Notes under the pieces: generated by a model
The model's input: the letters and a program-made list of their open reading frames with translations, nothing else
What the model was told of the DNA's origin: nothing
Databases searched by the model: none
Shown: positions 36,901 to 46,457 of the stretch, in pieces
Numbering within the stretch: the stretch's first letter is position 1
Layout: each line of letters begins with the position of its first letter
Position numbers and translations under genes: made by a program
Assembly: GCF_910596095.1 (NCBI RefSeq)
Contig: NC_056548.1
Coordinates: 19,368,651 to 19,432,650, forward strand
Source of the DNA: Thunnus maccoyii
Lineage: Eukaryota; Chordata; Actinopteri; Scombriformes; Scombridae
Length of the DNA: 64,000 nt
Direction: 5' to 3'

Positions 36901-38888
36901 CAGTTTGCTGAGCACGGACAGACGACTTCTATGGCGCGTCTGCTGGAAGACAAGGAGAGGGGAGGACGTCTTGTTAGTTTGGCTTTAAAACAGGTCGTGC
37001 ATCTGTCTGTGTAAACAATGAAATGCTCATATTCCCAGGGGCGCTACGAATTTAGGTAAAGTGATGTGAGCCGTGGTGTGCTACATGATCACTAAAACTC
37101 TCTTCTGTACTCTGGAGTTTATTTACTTCTATTCCTCAGTCTGAAACTCATGGCAAGATTAATGCCGTGTTAAACAACCTGTTACTGTGAGGGACTGAGA
37201 TTGGCTAAATTCCCTCACCCCACTGCTCAGAATGTCAGATTAGAGATAAATCCCCAGTAATGATGCAGTCTGGGCCTATACACCACAGTCAGAAAGTGAT
37301 GTGAAACGGTGAGGTTACTGTAGTTCACACACATGCCACATCATAAAGAATCCAGCTCAGCCATTGGCTCTAGCGATAGGATGTTAGAGGTAGTCTGACA
37401 TTTCATGCTGAGTAGCCAATAGCCAGCAGACAGACTGATAGACAGCAGTCCTGTCACATCGTGTGGCTACGGCTAAACACCTGTCTGATGATGTCAGCCC
37501 GCAGGGGTTTATAGACCCCGATTCACATCCGCCAAAGACACAAAAGCAGCATCACCCGATGGTGGGAGTAAAATGCTGCCTTGTCACAAATCCAGAATTA
37601 TGCTGGCAATTATCATGTGAAACTAAAAATAAAATAAGGGTAAAGTTACATGAAGGAATGCACCCTGTGGTAATGGAAATCCCACACAGGGTAAAATGGA
37701 TTTTACAGGACTGGACAGACAAGCTCAATGGTCACAACTACATGACTCAAGATTCAAGGAAAAACTTACAAGCAACTTTCAAGAAGACATATTAGGGCTG
37801 AAATAGGATATTATCTTTATTATTGATGAGCCTCCTGACTTTTTTCTCAGTTAAATGATTATGTGTTTTGTCTAAATGTCACAAAATTGTGATAAAAAAT
37901 CCCAAAGCCCAAGGTCATGTATTCAAATCCCTGCCCCAAACAAAAATACATACAGTTTATTAAAACTGACAGAAAATGACAGGGAAAAGCTTCAAATTCT
38001 CACAGTAGAGAAACTGGATTCAGTGACTGTTTGCACTTTTGCCTGAAAAATGACTGTAATGATGAAGAAAACTAGTCTTGCCAAGCTTATATTTTTCCAT
38101 GTTCTAAATAACATCTAAAGCTGAAATGTCATGTGACCTGTTATCATAGATGTAGAGATGACAGAGAATGTATTTTCAGCTGTAGATGTATAAAATACAG
38201 TAGAGTCCCTTTTCTTTTATGAAACAAAAAAAGAGACTAGAACCGTTTTTCATGTAAAAATTTAACAGCTGGTAATTATCTGTTGGTTATTAGACACACA
38301 CACAGTTGCCAACTTGAATCCTCATAATGCTCTGATACACATAAAATTCACTGCACAGCCACTCCAAGAGGTTGGCTGAGATGCCTTTAAATATGACCAA
38401 TCCCACTGACGAAAAAACACTCAATCTCTGTCGTCTCCCAAACCAAATGAATCATGCAGGTCTGAAGCAGCTACATCACATCTCATTACTGCAGCAGCAC
38501 ATCTGTCAGCATTAAGGCTGCTATGTTTGAAAATACTATACACTTAAAGTGGAGACTTTAATTAAGATGTGGCCTCTTTAAACCTGGTGTATGAGCCTCA
38601 CAAGCAGCTGCTCTGAGAACAGATGGACAAGCCGGGTGAAATTCAAATCTCGAGAACAGGCATCGAAAGGAAGTAACCCGCTTCATCTAACGTTACCTCC
38701 AATTTAGGCGGCTTATCACTCCCCTGAATAAACAGGCGCATCACAGAAACACACATTTTTACAATGAGCTAAAAAAAATCAAATAAATAAATCCTTTCAC
38801 TTACCTTTGCTGCCTTTATCTCTGTATTTATAGGTTTAACTGATAATAGAGTCGCGGCGTACTGCTCCGCGCCCTCTCCTCGTGCCAT
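25593..38888 (-). CDS. mfsd2a: Sodium-dependent lysophosphatidylcholine symporter MFSD2A
   Basis: Fourteen exons, transcript order: 38888-38805, 36942-36814, 36151-36027, 32031-31908, 31811-31733, 31646-31498, 31387-31297, 28912-28794, 28708-28625, 27445-27362, 27126-27014, 26903-26760, 26471-26295, 25647-25593. All are GT-AG in consistent phase, giving 518 residues; the human protein is about 540. The product is a 12-helix major-facilitator transporter that carries LPC-DHA across plasma membranes, including blood-brain-barrier endothelium. Conserved features are the cation-site aspartates in [10 protein letters not shown] (Asp88, Asp92), the helix-5 [10 protein letters not shown] stretch, the helix-11 lysine in [11 protein letters not shown] (Lys427), a Cys206/Cys451 pair matching the known extracellular disulfide, and two sequons (Asn217, Asn221) in the glycosylated loop. 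The C-terminus is short and Ser/Asp-rich. No break is seen, so it should be functional. Teleosts often have two copies (aa and ab); I cannot tell which this is. Confidence 0.97.
27162..27325 (+). repeat. Dispersed repeat family B fragment in mfsd2a intron 10
   Basis: Shares the blocks 'CAACTATT-like', 'CATTCTCTGGTCCCAGCTTC', 'TGAGGATTTGC' and 'TTTGGGTTTCAGACTGTTGG' with the copies at 32.7 and 34.3 kb. Confidence 0.65.
29040..30680 (-). mobile_element. Decayed Penelope-like retroelement in mfsd2a intron 7
   Basis: Minus-strand translation across several frames gives the Penelope reverse-transcriptase blocks in order: [12 protein letters not shown] (near 30580), [16 protein letters not shown] (near 30340), [15 protein letters not shown], then KRYLDDVF (the YxDD catalytic motif, near 29970) and a downstream stretch resembling the post-RT region (near 29800). 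Stops and frameshifts break it throughout, so it is inactive. At its far end (29090-29130) is an AAGAAGGCCTGAGGGCTGAAAC stretch like the tail of fish Penelope/Neptune copies. It lies in the same orientation as mfsd2a, between exons 7 and 8. The endonuclease (GIY-YIG) part is not recognisable. Confidence 0.75.
30765..31250 (-). repeat. Dispersed repeat family C ('aagtcacaagtc' type) in mfsd2a intron 7
   Basis: Two ends, 'TCCCAGGTCAAGACCAAGTC' and a run of GAAGTCACAAGTCACTGG, GTGCAAGTCACAAGTTACAAG and AGTCAGACTTAAAGTCATCAG, are typical of a common percomorph repeat with AAGTC-rich termini. A second, one-ended copy is at 47.55 kb. Strand is arbitrary. Confidence 0.55.
32718..33052 (+). repeat. 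Dispersed repeat family B, long copy in mfsd2a intron 3
   Basis: Begins GAGCTGAAACAACTTG, continues with TTAATCAAGTAGGCAACAGA, 'TTCTCTGACTCCAGCTTCTC' and 'TTTGGGTTTTGGACTGTTGG', and ends 'GAACATACTAGTTGCAGCTC'. GAGCTG at one end against CAGCTC at the other indicates inverted termini. Confidence 0.7.
33901..33938. repeat. (AC)n microsatellite
   Basis: Nineteen uninterrupted AC dinucleotides, ending in AGAC. Confidence 0.95.
34312..34590 (+). repeat. Dispersed repeat family B, second copy in mfsd2a intron 3
   Basis: Starts GAGCTGCGACAATTAGTCGA, has the 'AACAGAAAATTAATTGGCAA' and 'TTTTGGGTTTTGGACTGTTG' blocks and ends with TAGACTGAACGATTAATTGA. It is about 1.3 kb from the other intron 3 copy. 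Confidence 0.7.
37793..38080. repeat. Probable degenerate family B copy in mfsd2a intron 1
   Basis: Begins ATTAGGGCTGAAATAGG, with TTATTGATGAGCCTCCTGAC, 'TCTCAGTTAAATGATTATGT' and 'GTCTAAATGTCACAAAATTG' arranged as in reverse-oriented copies. It is well diverged. Confidence 0.45.
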
Positions 38889-39100
38889 TGTGCTTTTTAA
38901 GATGATGAAATTAGTTTTTGTTTTTCTTTTCAAAATCAGTAATATTTTTAGTGACAGAAAAAAACCCGCTTCACATCATCCAGCTGTGTCGTGCTCTGAA
39001 TTTCAGGTTCAAGTGTCTCGTGCTTTCCCTGGCCATTCATTCTACTACTACGCAGCTACGTCACCACTATACGAATGACGTATAACATGGCGTGGGCTGC
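38889..39100 (-). promoter_or_regulatory. mfsd2a: Promoter/5'UTR region of mfsd2a with paired CRE half-sites
   Basis: Within about 200 bp upstream of the ATG lie ACGTCA (39058-39063) and TGACGT (39076-39081), oppositely oriented CREB/ATF half-sites about 12 bp apart. Mammalian Mfsd2a is known to be induced by fasting and by beta-adrenergic/cAMP signalling, so the sites are biologically plausible. There is no clear TATA box, and the start site is not determined. Confidence 0.4.
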
Positions 39101-41849
39101 TTCGTTATGTGCTGAAGGAAAAAGACGCTGTCAATTAAACCCTGTGGTGCAAATAATATAAATTAAAAAAATAATAAATAGATGCATACATAATTTGTAC
39201 CGCACTTTTCATTCATTGTGAAACTCAAAGTGCTACAGTGTTAATAATATAGAACACACAACATAAAGAAAATAATAATAATAGTTAAGATAATAAAAAA
39301 AAGCTTTCCTTAATAGTAAGGTTTTTAAAGTTTGTTTTAAAAGAGTCTAGGGTCTGTGCTGCCCTCAGATGGTTAGGAAGGCTGATCCCTGCATGGTGCG
39401 GAGCTTAGTACTAGGGGCCCAAAGGAGCAAGCTGCTGGCAGAGCTGAGGGTGCACCACAGTGGTGAAACATAATGTGTGATGTGGCTGTGGTTTTTGTTG
39501 TTGTTGTCAAAAATAGTCTACTTTTCACTCTCAAGGCTTTCTAAGAACATTATGAGAGGTTTTAAGCTTTCAAAGCAAGCATGATTTCTCCTTGACATAG
39601 CTTCCAACCTGTAGGAGGGTGTTAGAGCTGTCTTTGTCCTCTCTGATAATGTAATTGTTTCACTGTTAGAGGAAAAGTGGGTGTCAGAGGTTGACAGTCA
39701 CTTTTCTCACAATAAATTCACAGTATCACAATGTAGAATAATCTAATATTTAATAATCATTCATTATGCATAAAGCAAGGGAATAACATTTGTGAAATAG
39801 GCCACAGAATACTGTAAATGAACCAATTCATCTGAATGATAGACGTAAACATTTCTGAAACATGGTTAGGTTTCTTCGAGGATTTTTCCCCATCCTGCAG
39901 CAGAATTCCTAAACTGTGTGCTGCCATACAAGAGAAACTGACTACTTATGGTCAACTGCAGCCAGAAAATCAGTTTTAAAATCCACAATTTTGGCAGACT
40001 GCATGAAAACTTCCTGTCAGAAAACATTCCTCTTCCTTGATTTACTTATTTTCCAACTCGGTTCTGTGGTCCAGCAGTGAAAAAAAACTATTCTATCTGG
40101 TACAGCTATGTTGTTAGATCATAGACTCAACATAGGATTTTTCCAATTGGAAGAATGACATGTGAACACCATCACTGCCTTGATAACTGAATTCAGCAAT
40201 TTTGCAGGTAGAAGTAGTAAAAGCAATAAAAGTATCATGTGGTAACAAAATCTTCTCTTGCTCATGTGATTTCAGTAGATGTCACAATACAGACTGTATA
40301 AAAAGACAAGTCAAGTCCAGAGAGATAACTCGCACTTAACACTTTGTGTGTGCAACCGCAAAGCTTTTCCTGAAACCTGATGCCGCCTGTTTGCTTTCAC
40401 TTCTGCAATGCTTAAAATGGGTCACATTACAGCATTTTATGTAATGACAGATTTCAGTAAAGCTGTGTTTGGTTTCCCTTTCAATACTGGACTTAAAGCG
40501 GTGAATGTAAGGAGGTTAAATAGGAATTCAGTCATTAAGTTGCACAATGCTTTAATACCACTGCCTTGAACAGCACTGCATTTGATTTGTACTTTGTAGT
40601 TTTTACTTGTACCATCGTTATTTCTTTTCCAGCAAAATGTGGTGATGGAGCATTTCTCATGTTGTCTCTCAGCTTGAACACTGAGCCTTGTGTCCCCTGG
40701 CTATTTACTGTTGTATTTTATTTGTTTATAGCCTCCTTTTTAAATATGACTCATTGTTCTTCCACTTTCCATGTCTTAACACATACACAAACACCCTCTA
40801 ACAATTTGTACACACCCAAACATCCAACACACCTCTATTATTTACACAGCACTGCTAGCCAGAGGTAAACTAAAAAATCTTCTCTTGTACTGAGCCTCTG
40901 TGCTGCTTTTCCACTGATGGAGAGACATACTGCAGTTCCCACTCTGTCCTGTAAAACTTGACTGTAGGAGGAAAATGCTATCCAGGTGAAAGAGAGTGAA
41001 TCTAACTTATCCAGATTTCCTCTGTTAAAAACAAAGAAAAGGGGGAATCCAGAGGAAGTGTGAGTAAAGGTTTTGATAAAACATTTACATTTATTCATTT
41101 GCTTTTGTCCAGAGCGACATACAAATTAGGACCAATCCAAGCTATAGTAGATCAAGGAGAACCCCTGAGAATAATTGACTCAACACTCGAAGCTCCACAA
41201 GTGCCACAAGGCACGAAACAACACAAGTGCATCACAAATGACAATTTCTGGTTATACCCTCTCTTGGCCATCTCAATTACCATCTGACTGGACTGATCCT
41301 GAACAACATTCTCAAAAGACACTAATAAAAGTCTGCTCCTTTAAAAGTTTTAAGCTGTTTTGGAGGATAGGTCTACTTATATCACTCTTTTAAATCCCAT
41401 TTATGGCAGAGTACATACTCTGTAGGCACTAAATAAGTAAGAGCATCTGTCTTTACTTCATTTATTTTTCCAATTAAAATCTAGTTTGATCTCAGTCCCA
41501 TTCATCCTTTTTCAGTTGAATCACAGCTCACATGAAGTCCACCATAAGTTTGACTTTCATTACATTTAAAATTTTATATTCATTCAAATTCAAGCAGGGA
41601 GGTGTTACACCTGTAACTTCTACCAAAACGCAGTTGAGTCAGATGCATTTTTGAATAACCTTACTCAGCTGTTTACAGTACATACATGAATAGGCTTTGT
41701 ACTAGCAAATAACCACTTAACCTTTTTTCTCTCTTTCCCTGGGGATATTTGACTTGTATTAAATGGCAAAACCCTCACACACACATTCACACTGCTCAGC
41801 TGTGTAAAAAGGAGTTAAATCTACTTTTTTTGTTTTTTATTGGTGGAAT
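39101..41849. other. Intergenic stretch between mfsd2a and the RLE element
   Basis: AT-rich; no gene recognised on either strand. It contains two repeat-like stretches. At 39190-39470, an 'AAAGTGCTACA...GTCTAGGGTCTGTGCTGCCCTC' block resembles a fish LINE/SINE 3' region. At 41088-41240, a 'TTTACATTTATTCATTTGC...CAGAGCGACATACAA' block belongs to a ubiquitous teleost repeat family. Confidence 0.5.
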
Positions 41850-43190
41850 AATATTTTTCTTCTGCTGCCTTGGTGGCCAATTTGATGGCCCTTCACTTAC
41901 TGGCCCCTGTGATACCCAGCATGTTGTAGGCCCTGCAGAGGGACTGGCCTGTGAACCCTCTGCATCCTGCCTCATGGGCTTGCACCTTGCTTGCCACCCA
42001 TTGCTTTAGCATTCTTCAACCAGTGTACTTTGCCCTCTTCCTCTCATTGACCACCTCAGTGTGGTCCTCCCAGGGACTGGTGAGCTCTAAAAGAATGACC
42101 TGCTTGGATGTTTCCAAGATCAGCACCATGTCTGGCTTTAGCGTTGTTGTGGCAACAGTTTCTGGGAACCTCAGTTGCTTAACCAGGTCAACTTTCAGCT
42201 CTCAGTCTTGTGTCGTTGCTGACGAAAGCAATGTACTTCTTCACTGGGCAGAGGCGCTATGGCCTTCAGGACTTGGTCATGGCGCCGGCGTTAGTGCCCC
42301 TAGCTCAGGGATTTCCAACAGCAGCTGAGGATGTGCTTAGGGTCCCTCTCTTCAGGCACAGAGGGCAATCTGGTGGCTCCACCTTTCCCCATCAAAACAA
42401 GCTGGATGGGCTTGGTAGAACGTTATAAACCACTTGGATTAAGAATTTTATTCAATGGGGCTCGGCTTTCCCTAGCTTGGCCCATGAGGCTTTGCTCTCC
42501 ACTGCTTGCTCCCATCTTGTCCAGACTCACTGCTGTTGCATTCAGACCATTCTGTTGGCTCGCTCCTCCTCGACTGACACTCACACCTCAGCCTGGATCA
42601 GTGAACTCTTGTCCTTCCCCTGTGCCTTGTCGTAGCGAGGTGTTAAGCTACTACCCAGGCCAGCCCTTCCATGAGACACTGCACCCACCCGCACCCTGTG
42701 CCTTAGCTGAGACTAAACAACATCCACGGCCTCTGCTGCTCTCCACTTCCATCCTGTCCTGACCTCGATGCCAGCCTGAGAGACTTAGGTTGCAGGACTC
42801 TCAGTATTGCAGCACCTTCCAAGTACTGGTCACCATAAATTCTTCATTCAGGCTGCTGATGAGGAGCTTGAGCTTGCTGCTCCGCTGTACAGGGTGATGC
42901 TGCTCAGGCTCTGAAGTAGTCCCAGACACATCATTAGGAACCTGCTGAACTTCCTCTCAAAGCCCTCAACTGTGGAGATCAGGACTTCATAGACCAAGAG
43001 TGGCCAGAGAATCAGTGGGAGGATGCCATGTTGGTATATCCAGGCCTTAAACTTGCCAGGTAGGCCTGACTTGTCCACTGCAACTAGCCAGACTTCTAGC
43101 TCTTGCTTGATTGCTCGGCTGGATGCTGTGTCTCTCAGTCTGCACTCACACACCCTCCCCTGGCTCTTCACTGGTTTCTCAGTGATTGAT
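41850..43190 (-). mobile_element. Decayed non-LTR retrotransposon with restriction-like endonuclease (R2/R4/NeSL-type)
   Basis: Minus-strand reading gives, in order, the C-terminal reverse-transcriptase/thumb region (43171-42900; GILPLILWPLLVYEV, STVEGFERKFSRFL), a basic Arg/Trp-rich linker, a CCHC-type zinc knuckle (C-P-L-C-L-K-R-G-T-L then His and Cys, 42371-42322), and a PDMVL...LLELTSPWE stretch (42135-42060). The last matches the PD-(D/E)xK-type endonuclease core of RLE-bearing elements. A C-terminal RAYNMLGITGASK block follows, near 41930. Frameshifts and stops make it a fossil. Domain order is that of RLE-type LINEs; the clade is not certain. Confidence 0.75.
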
Positions 43191-43617
43191 GGTATCTGTA
43201 TTCACTGATAATCGTGGATGGATGTGATTTATGCTTGTTTTAATTTCACCAAAAATGGACAAGGTGTGATGTGGCACCTTGAGGCTGACAGTGATGGAGG
43301 AAGTAGTTACTTATAGATGATAGTCTGGATGACAAATTTTTCTGGTCTTTTCATACTTGTATGAAGTATTTGATATGGTTGATGCTGGTTTGTCTGAGCA
43401 CCTGAATCTGAAACACACGTGTGTAGATGTACATTTTTCATCTTTTTCCTCAGTCAAACTAGGAGAACAAGTCTCTTCTTTTTGAGAGTCAGAGGAAAGC
43501 TGTGGCCACAGGGCGAAGTGTCCTGCTGGGAGCTGATGCAGATATTTATGGGTTTGGGCATTACTTAAGTGCTGCTCATATCTCATCAGACCATCATGTG
43601 TTTTGCATATAAAATGT

Positions 43618-43762
43618 ATCTGCAAAATAAGAAATGACTTTAGCTGTCAGATAAATGAAGTAGAGTAAAAGTACAATGTTAGCATTCGAAAAGTAGTGTA
43701 GAATTATAAAATACCACAAAAATGTACTTGAGTAAATGTGCTTAGTTACTTTCCACAATTTG
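43618..43762 (-). repeat. Family D fragment (GTGGTGGAAGAAGTACT-type element)
   Basis: Carries 'AGCTGTCAGATAAATGAAGTAGAGTAAAAGTAC' and ends 'TACTTGAGTAAATGTGCTTAGTTACTTTCCAC', matching one terminus of the full copy at 45.6-46.5 kb. Confidence 0.65.
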
Positions 43763-44699
43763 CACCTGAAGAATATCTGTAGTCTGTAACCTTCAAGTAA
43801 CCTGATGTTAAAACTTTCATCATGGCGCCATCTACTGGCACCATCAGTGCAACATAACCAAATACTTTGCCATAGGAATAAAAACAACTGACTGTGTGTA
43901 ACTTCAGTGTCTTATTAGATAAATACCTGTGTGATTCACATCAATTTTAATCCTGGGCCTCTCTGCTGTTCATATCATGTTAACACAAGATGAGCTAGAA
44001 ACTAAGGCTGAGTCTGGGTGAAGCCAGTTCTCTGATAGTGAGATTTAAAGAGGAAAACCTATAAGCTGTGTGTTGTCTTTTCTGAAACAGTATAAAAATG
44101 TGTAAAGAACACACAAGCAGTAGCATTTAAAGATAATTAACAATAACATTTACAATTACAATTACAATAAATAACTCATCATTATAGAAAGTCTGCTAAT
44201 TCAGGACATCACCAGATTTTATCCCAGGGACTTTTCAGGCTTCCCTGGATCCATCTTTAAAAGTATTTTTTAGGCATGTATTTTTTAGACAGTATAAATG
44301 ACAGAAAATGAGAAAGAGAGAGATGAAACAAATCAAAGCTGTATTAAAACCAGAGATGTGTAGGCCATGGTCAAAATCTTATCCCCTGATCCATGAGGGC
44401 TCCTTGGCCTGTGACCCTTTGAAGTGGAACCATGTTGTCTTTTGACCTCTCAGACCAGATTGCATGTGTTTATAAGTTGGGAGCAGTTTAACCAAAGCGA
44501 TTTTCCCTTCTCAGATTGTTTCATTTTAATGGTCTTAATAGGTAAAAATCATCCATATTTCACAAATTCAAAAAGTCAGAAAAAGTAAATAATTTGTATA
44601 GCAGGGAAAGATTTTTTATTTTTCTTATCTTGTTATTCATCTCATGACCTCCTCAGATTTATCTTGCAGCCTCTTGAACATCCCCAACACTAGGTAGGC

Positions 44700-45202
44700 A
44701 ATGGTGGAAAGCAACTAAGCACATTTATTCAAGTACAATTTTGAGGTATATGTACTTTATTTGATTTTTTTTTTTATTATACGCTACTTTATACTTTTCA
44801 TATGCTCTTTTATGCTACCACACTTATTAGATAGCTACAATTAGCTACTAGTTACTTTACTGATTAAGACTGTGCATAAAAAACATATGATTAGCTTACA
44901 AAATATAGTGCATTTCATAGATTAAAACATTTGACAAGTAGATGAAATTAGTTCCACACCAACCAGCTACACCATTAAAATGCTACTTACTCATACTAAT
45001 ACATAAGAAAAAATAATTTAGTAATGTAATATATAATAATATAAAACTCACAAAAGCTGTTTTTACACAGCACAACTACTACATAACTAAAACAATTAGT
45101 TTTAGTTTAGTTTACTTCAGTACTTTTACTTAACATTTTGAATGCAATACGTATACTTACTTTACATTGTCGTGATTCTGAGCACTTCTTCCACCACTGG
45201 GC
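44700..45202 (-). mobile_element. Family D non-autonomous element, two-ended copy
   Basis: Left end GGTGGAAAGCAACTAAGCAC, right end CACTTCTTCCACCACTGGG: imperfect inverted termini of the same element as 45.6-46.5 kb, in the other orientation. The interior is rich in short TACTTTA/TTAGCTAC motifs. No coding capacity. Confidence 0.7.
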
Positions 45203-45587
45203 AGTCCCACAGTTAGTAGTCTGAGTAAATCAGGTTTTTACACAAAGCAAACACCAGGTGGCAGCCTCCCTCAGCCCATATGCTGCAGTGAACCAATGGT
45301 TGTATTCAGCAGTCCGTGCAGTGGAATGTGTCTGTGATTCAGCTGTTACAATCATGTTAGTACTTCACATAAAGTTCTCACTTCTCCTAACCTTTTAAAA
45401 ACATGTACTTTTTTTATTCCCAGTGTGCTTTGAGTTGCACTACTGTAATGTGTTGTAAAATTCACTCTTTCATTGGACTAGTGTAAGAAACCAATATATT
45501 CATGGCATGTGCATGGCCTCTAATAATTTGTAAGTTGATACTAAGGTCAAGTCAGGAACTTAGACCGTAATCATGTTTGATAATCAG

Positions 45588-46457
45588 TGGTGGAAGAAGT
45601 ACTCAGATCCTTTATTTAAGTGAAAGTGGCCTACCAATACAGCAATGTAAAAATACCCCACATAAAAGCCCTGCATGAAAGTAGAAGTACAAAAGTATTA
45701 TGAGCTTTATGTAGTTAAAGTATTGCAGTAAAAGCAGTGGTTTGGTCCCTCTGACTGGTTTATTATTATATATGACATCATTAGATTATTAATACTGAAG
45801 CATCAGTATGTAAGCAGCATGTTACTGTTGTAGCTGCTGGAGGTGGAGCTAGTTTCAACTACTTTATGTACAGTCAGCTGGTTTAGTCCAGTGGTTCCCA
45901 ATCTAGGGGTCAGGACTGTCCAAAGAGTCAGCAGATAAATCTGTGGGGTTGTGAGATGATTAATGGTAGAGAAAAGAAAAAAAAAGTTCTGATACAAAAA
46001 TCTGTTTTCAGTTTTTGGACTTTTCTCTAATCTTTGATTTTTGATGAAAGATTGGATCATCTGAATATTTATTGAAATGAAACCATGTGAGAGGTTTAGA
46101 GGGAAAAGTCACTATTTGGTGGAACTGTTAACAACTCAACATCTGAAATGTGACCCCGACTACACACTGCTTTTTGTAAGTCATCACATGCCAAAAGTCA
46201 AAAGTTTCATCTTTAACAATGTGTTGTATTTTAAAAACTTGTTACATATTATCCATTTTGTCAAATCTTCATCTGAAGAGTAATTGAAGCTGTCAAATAA
46301 ATGTAGTGGAGTAGAAAGTAGAATATTTCCCTCTGAAATGTAGTGGAGTAGAAGTATAAAGTAGCATCAAATGGAAATACTCAAGTAAAGTACAAGTACC
46401 ACAAAATTGTTTTTAGGTACAGTACTTGAGTACTTAGTTACTTTCCACCTCTGCTAA
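45588..46457 (+). mobile_element. Family D non-autonomous element, long two-ended copy
   Basis: Left end CAGTGGTGGAAGAAGTACTC, right end TACTTAGTTACTTTCCACCTCTG, inverted with respect to each other. Interior blocks include 'TTGTAGCTGCTGGAGGTGGAGCTA' and 'GAAAGTAGAATATTTCCCTCTG'. This element is very common in percomorph fish. The insert gives only incidental ORFs (45803-46060, 46077-46283). Confidence 0.75.
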
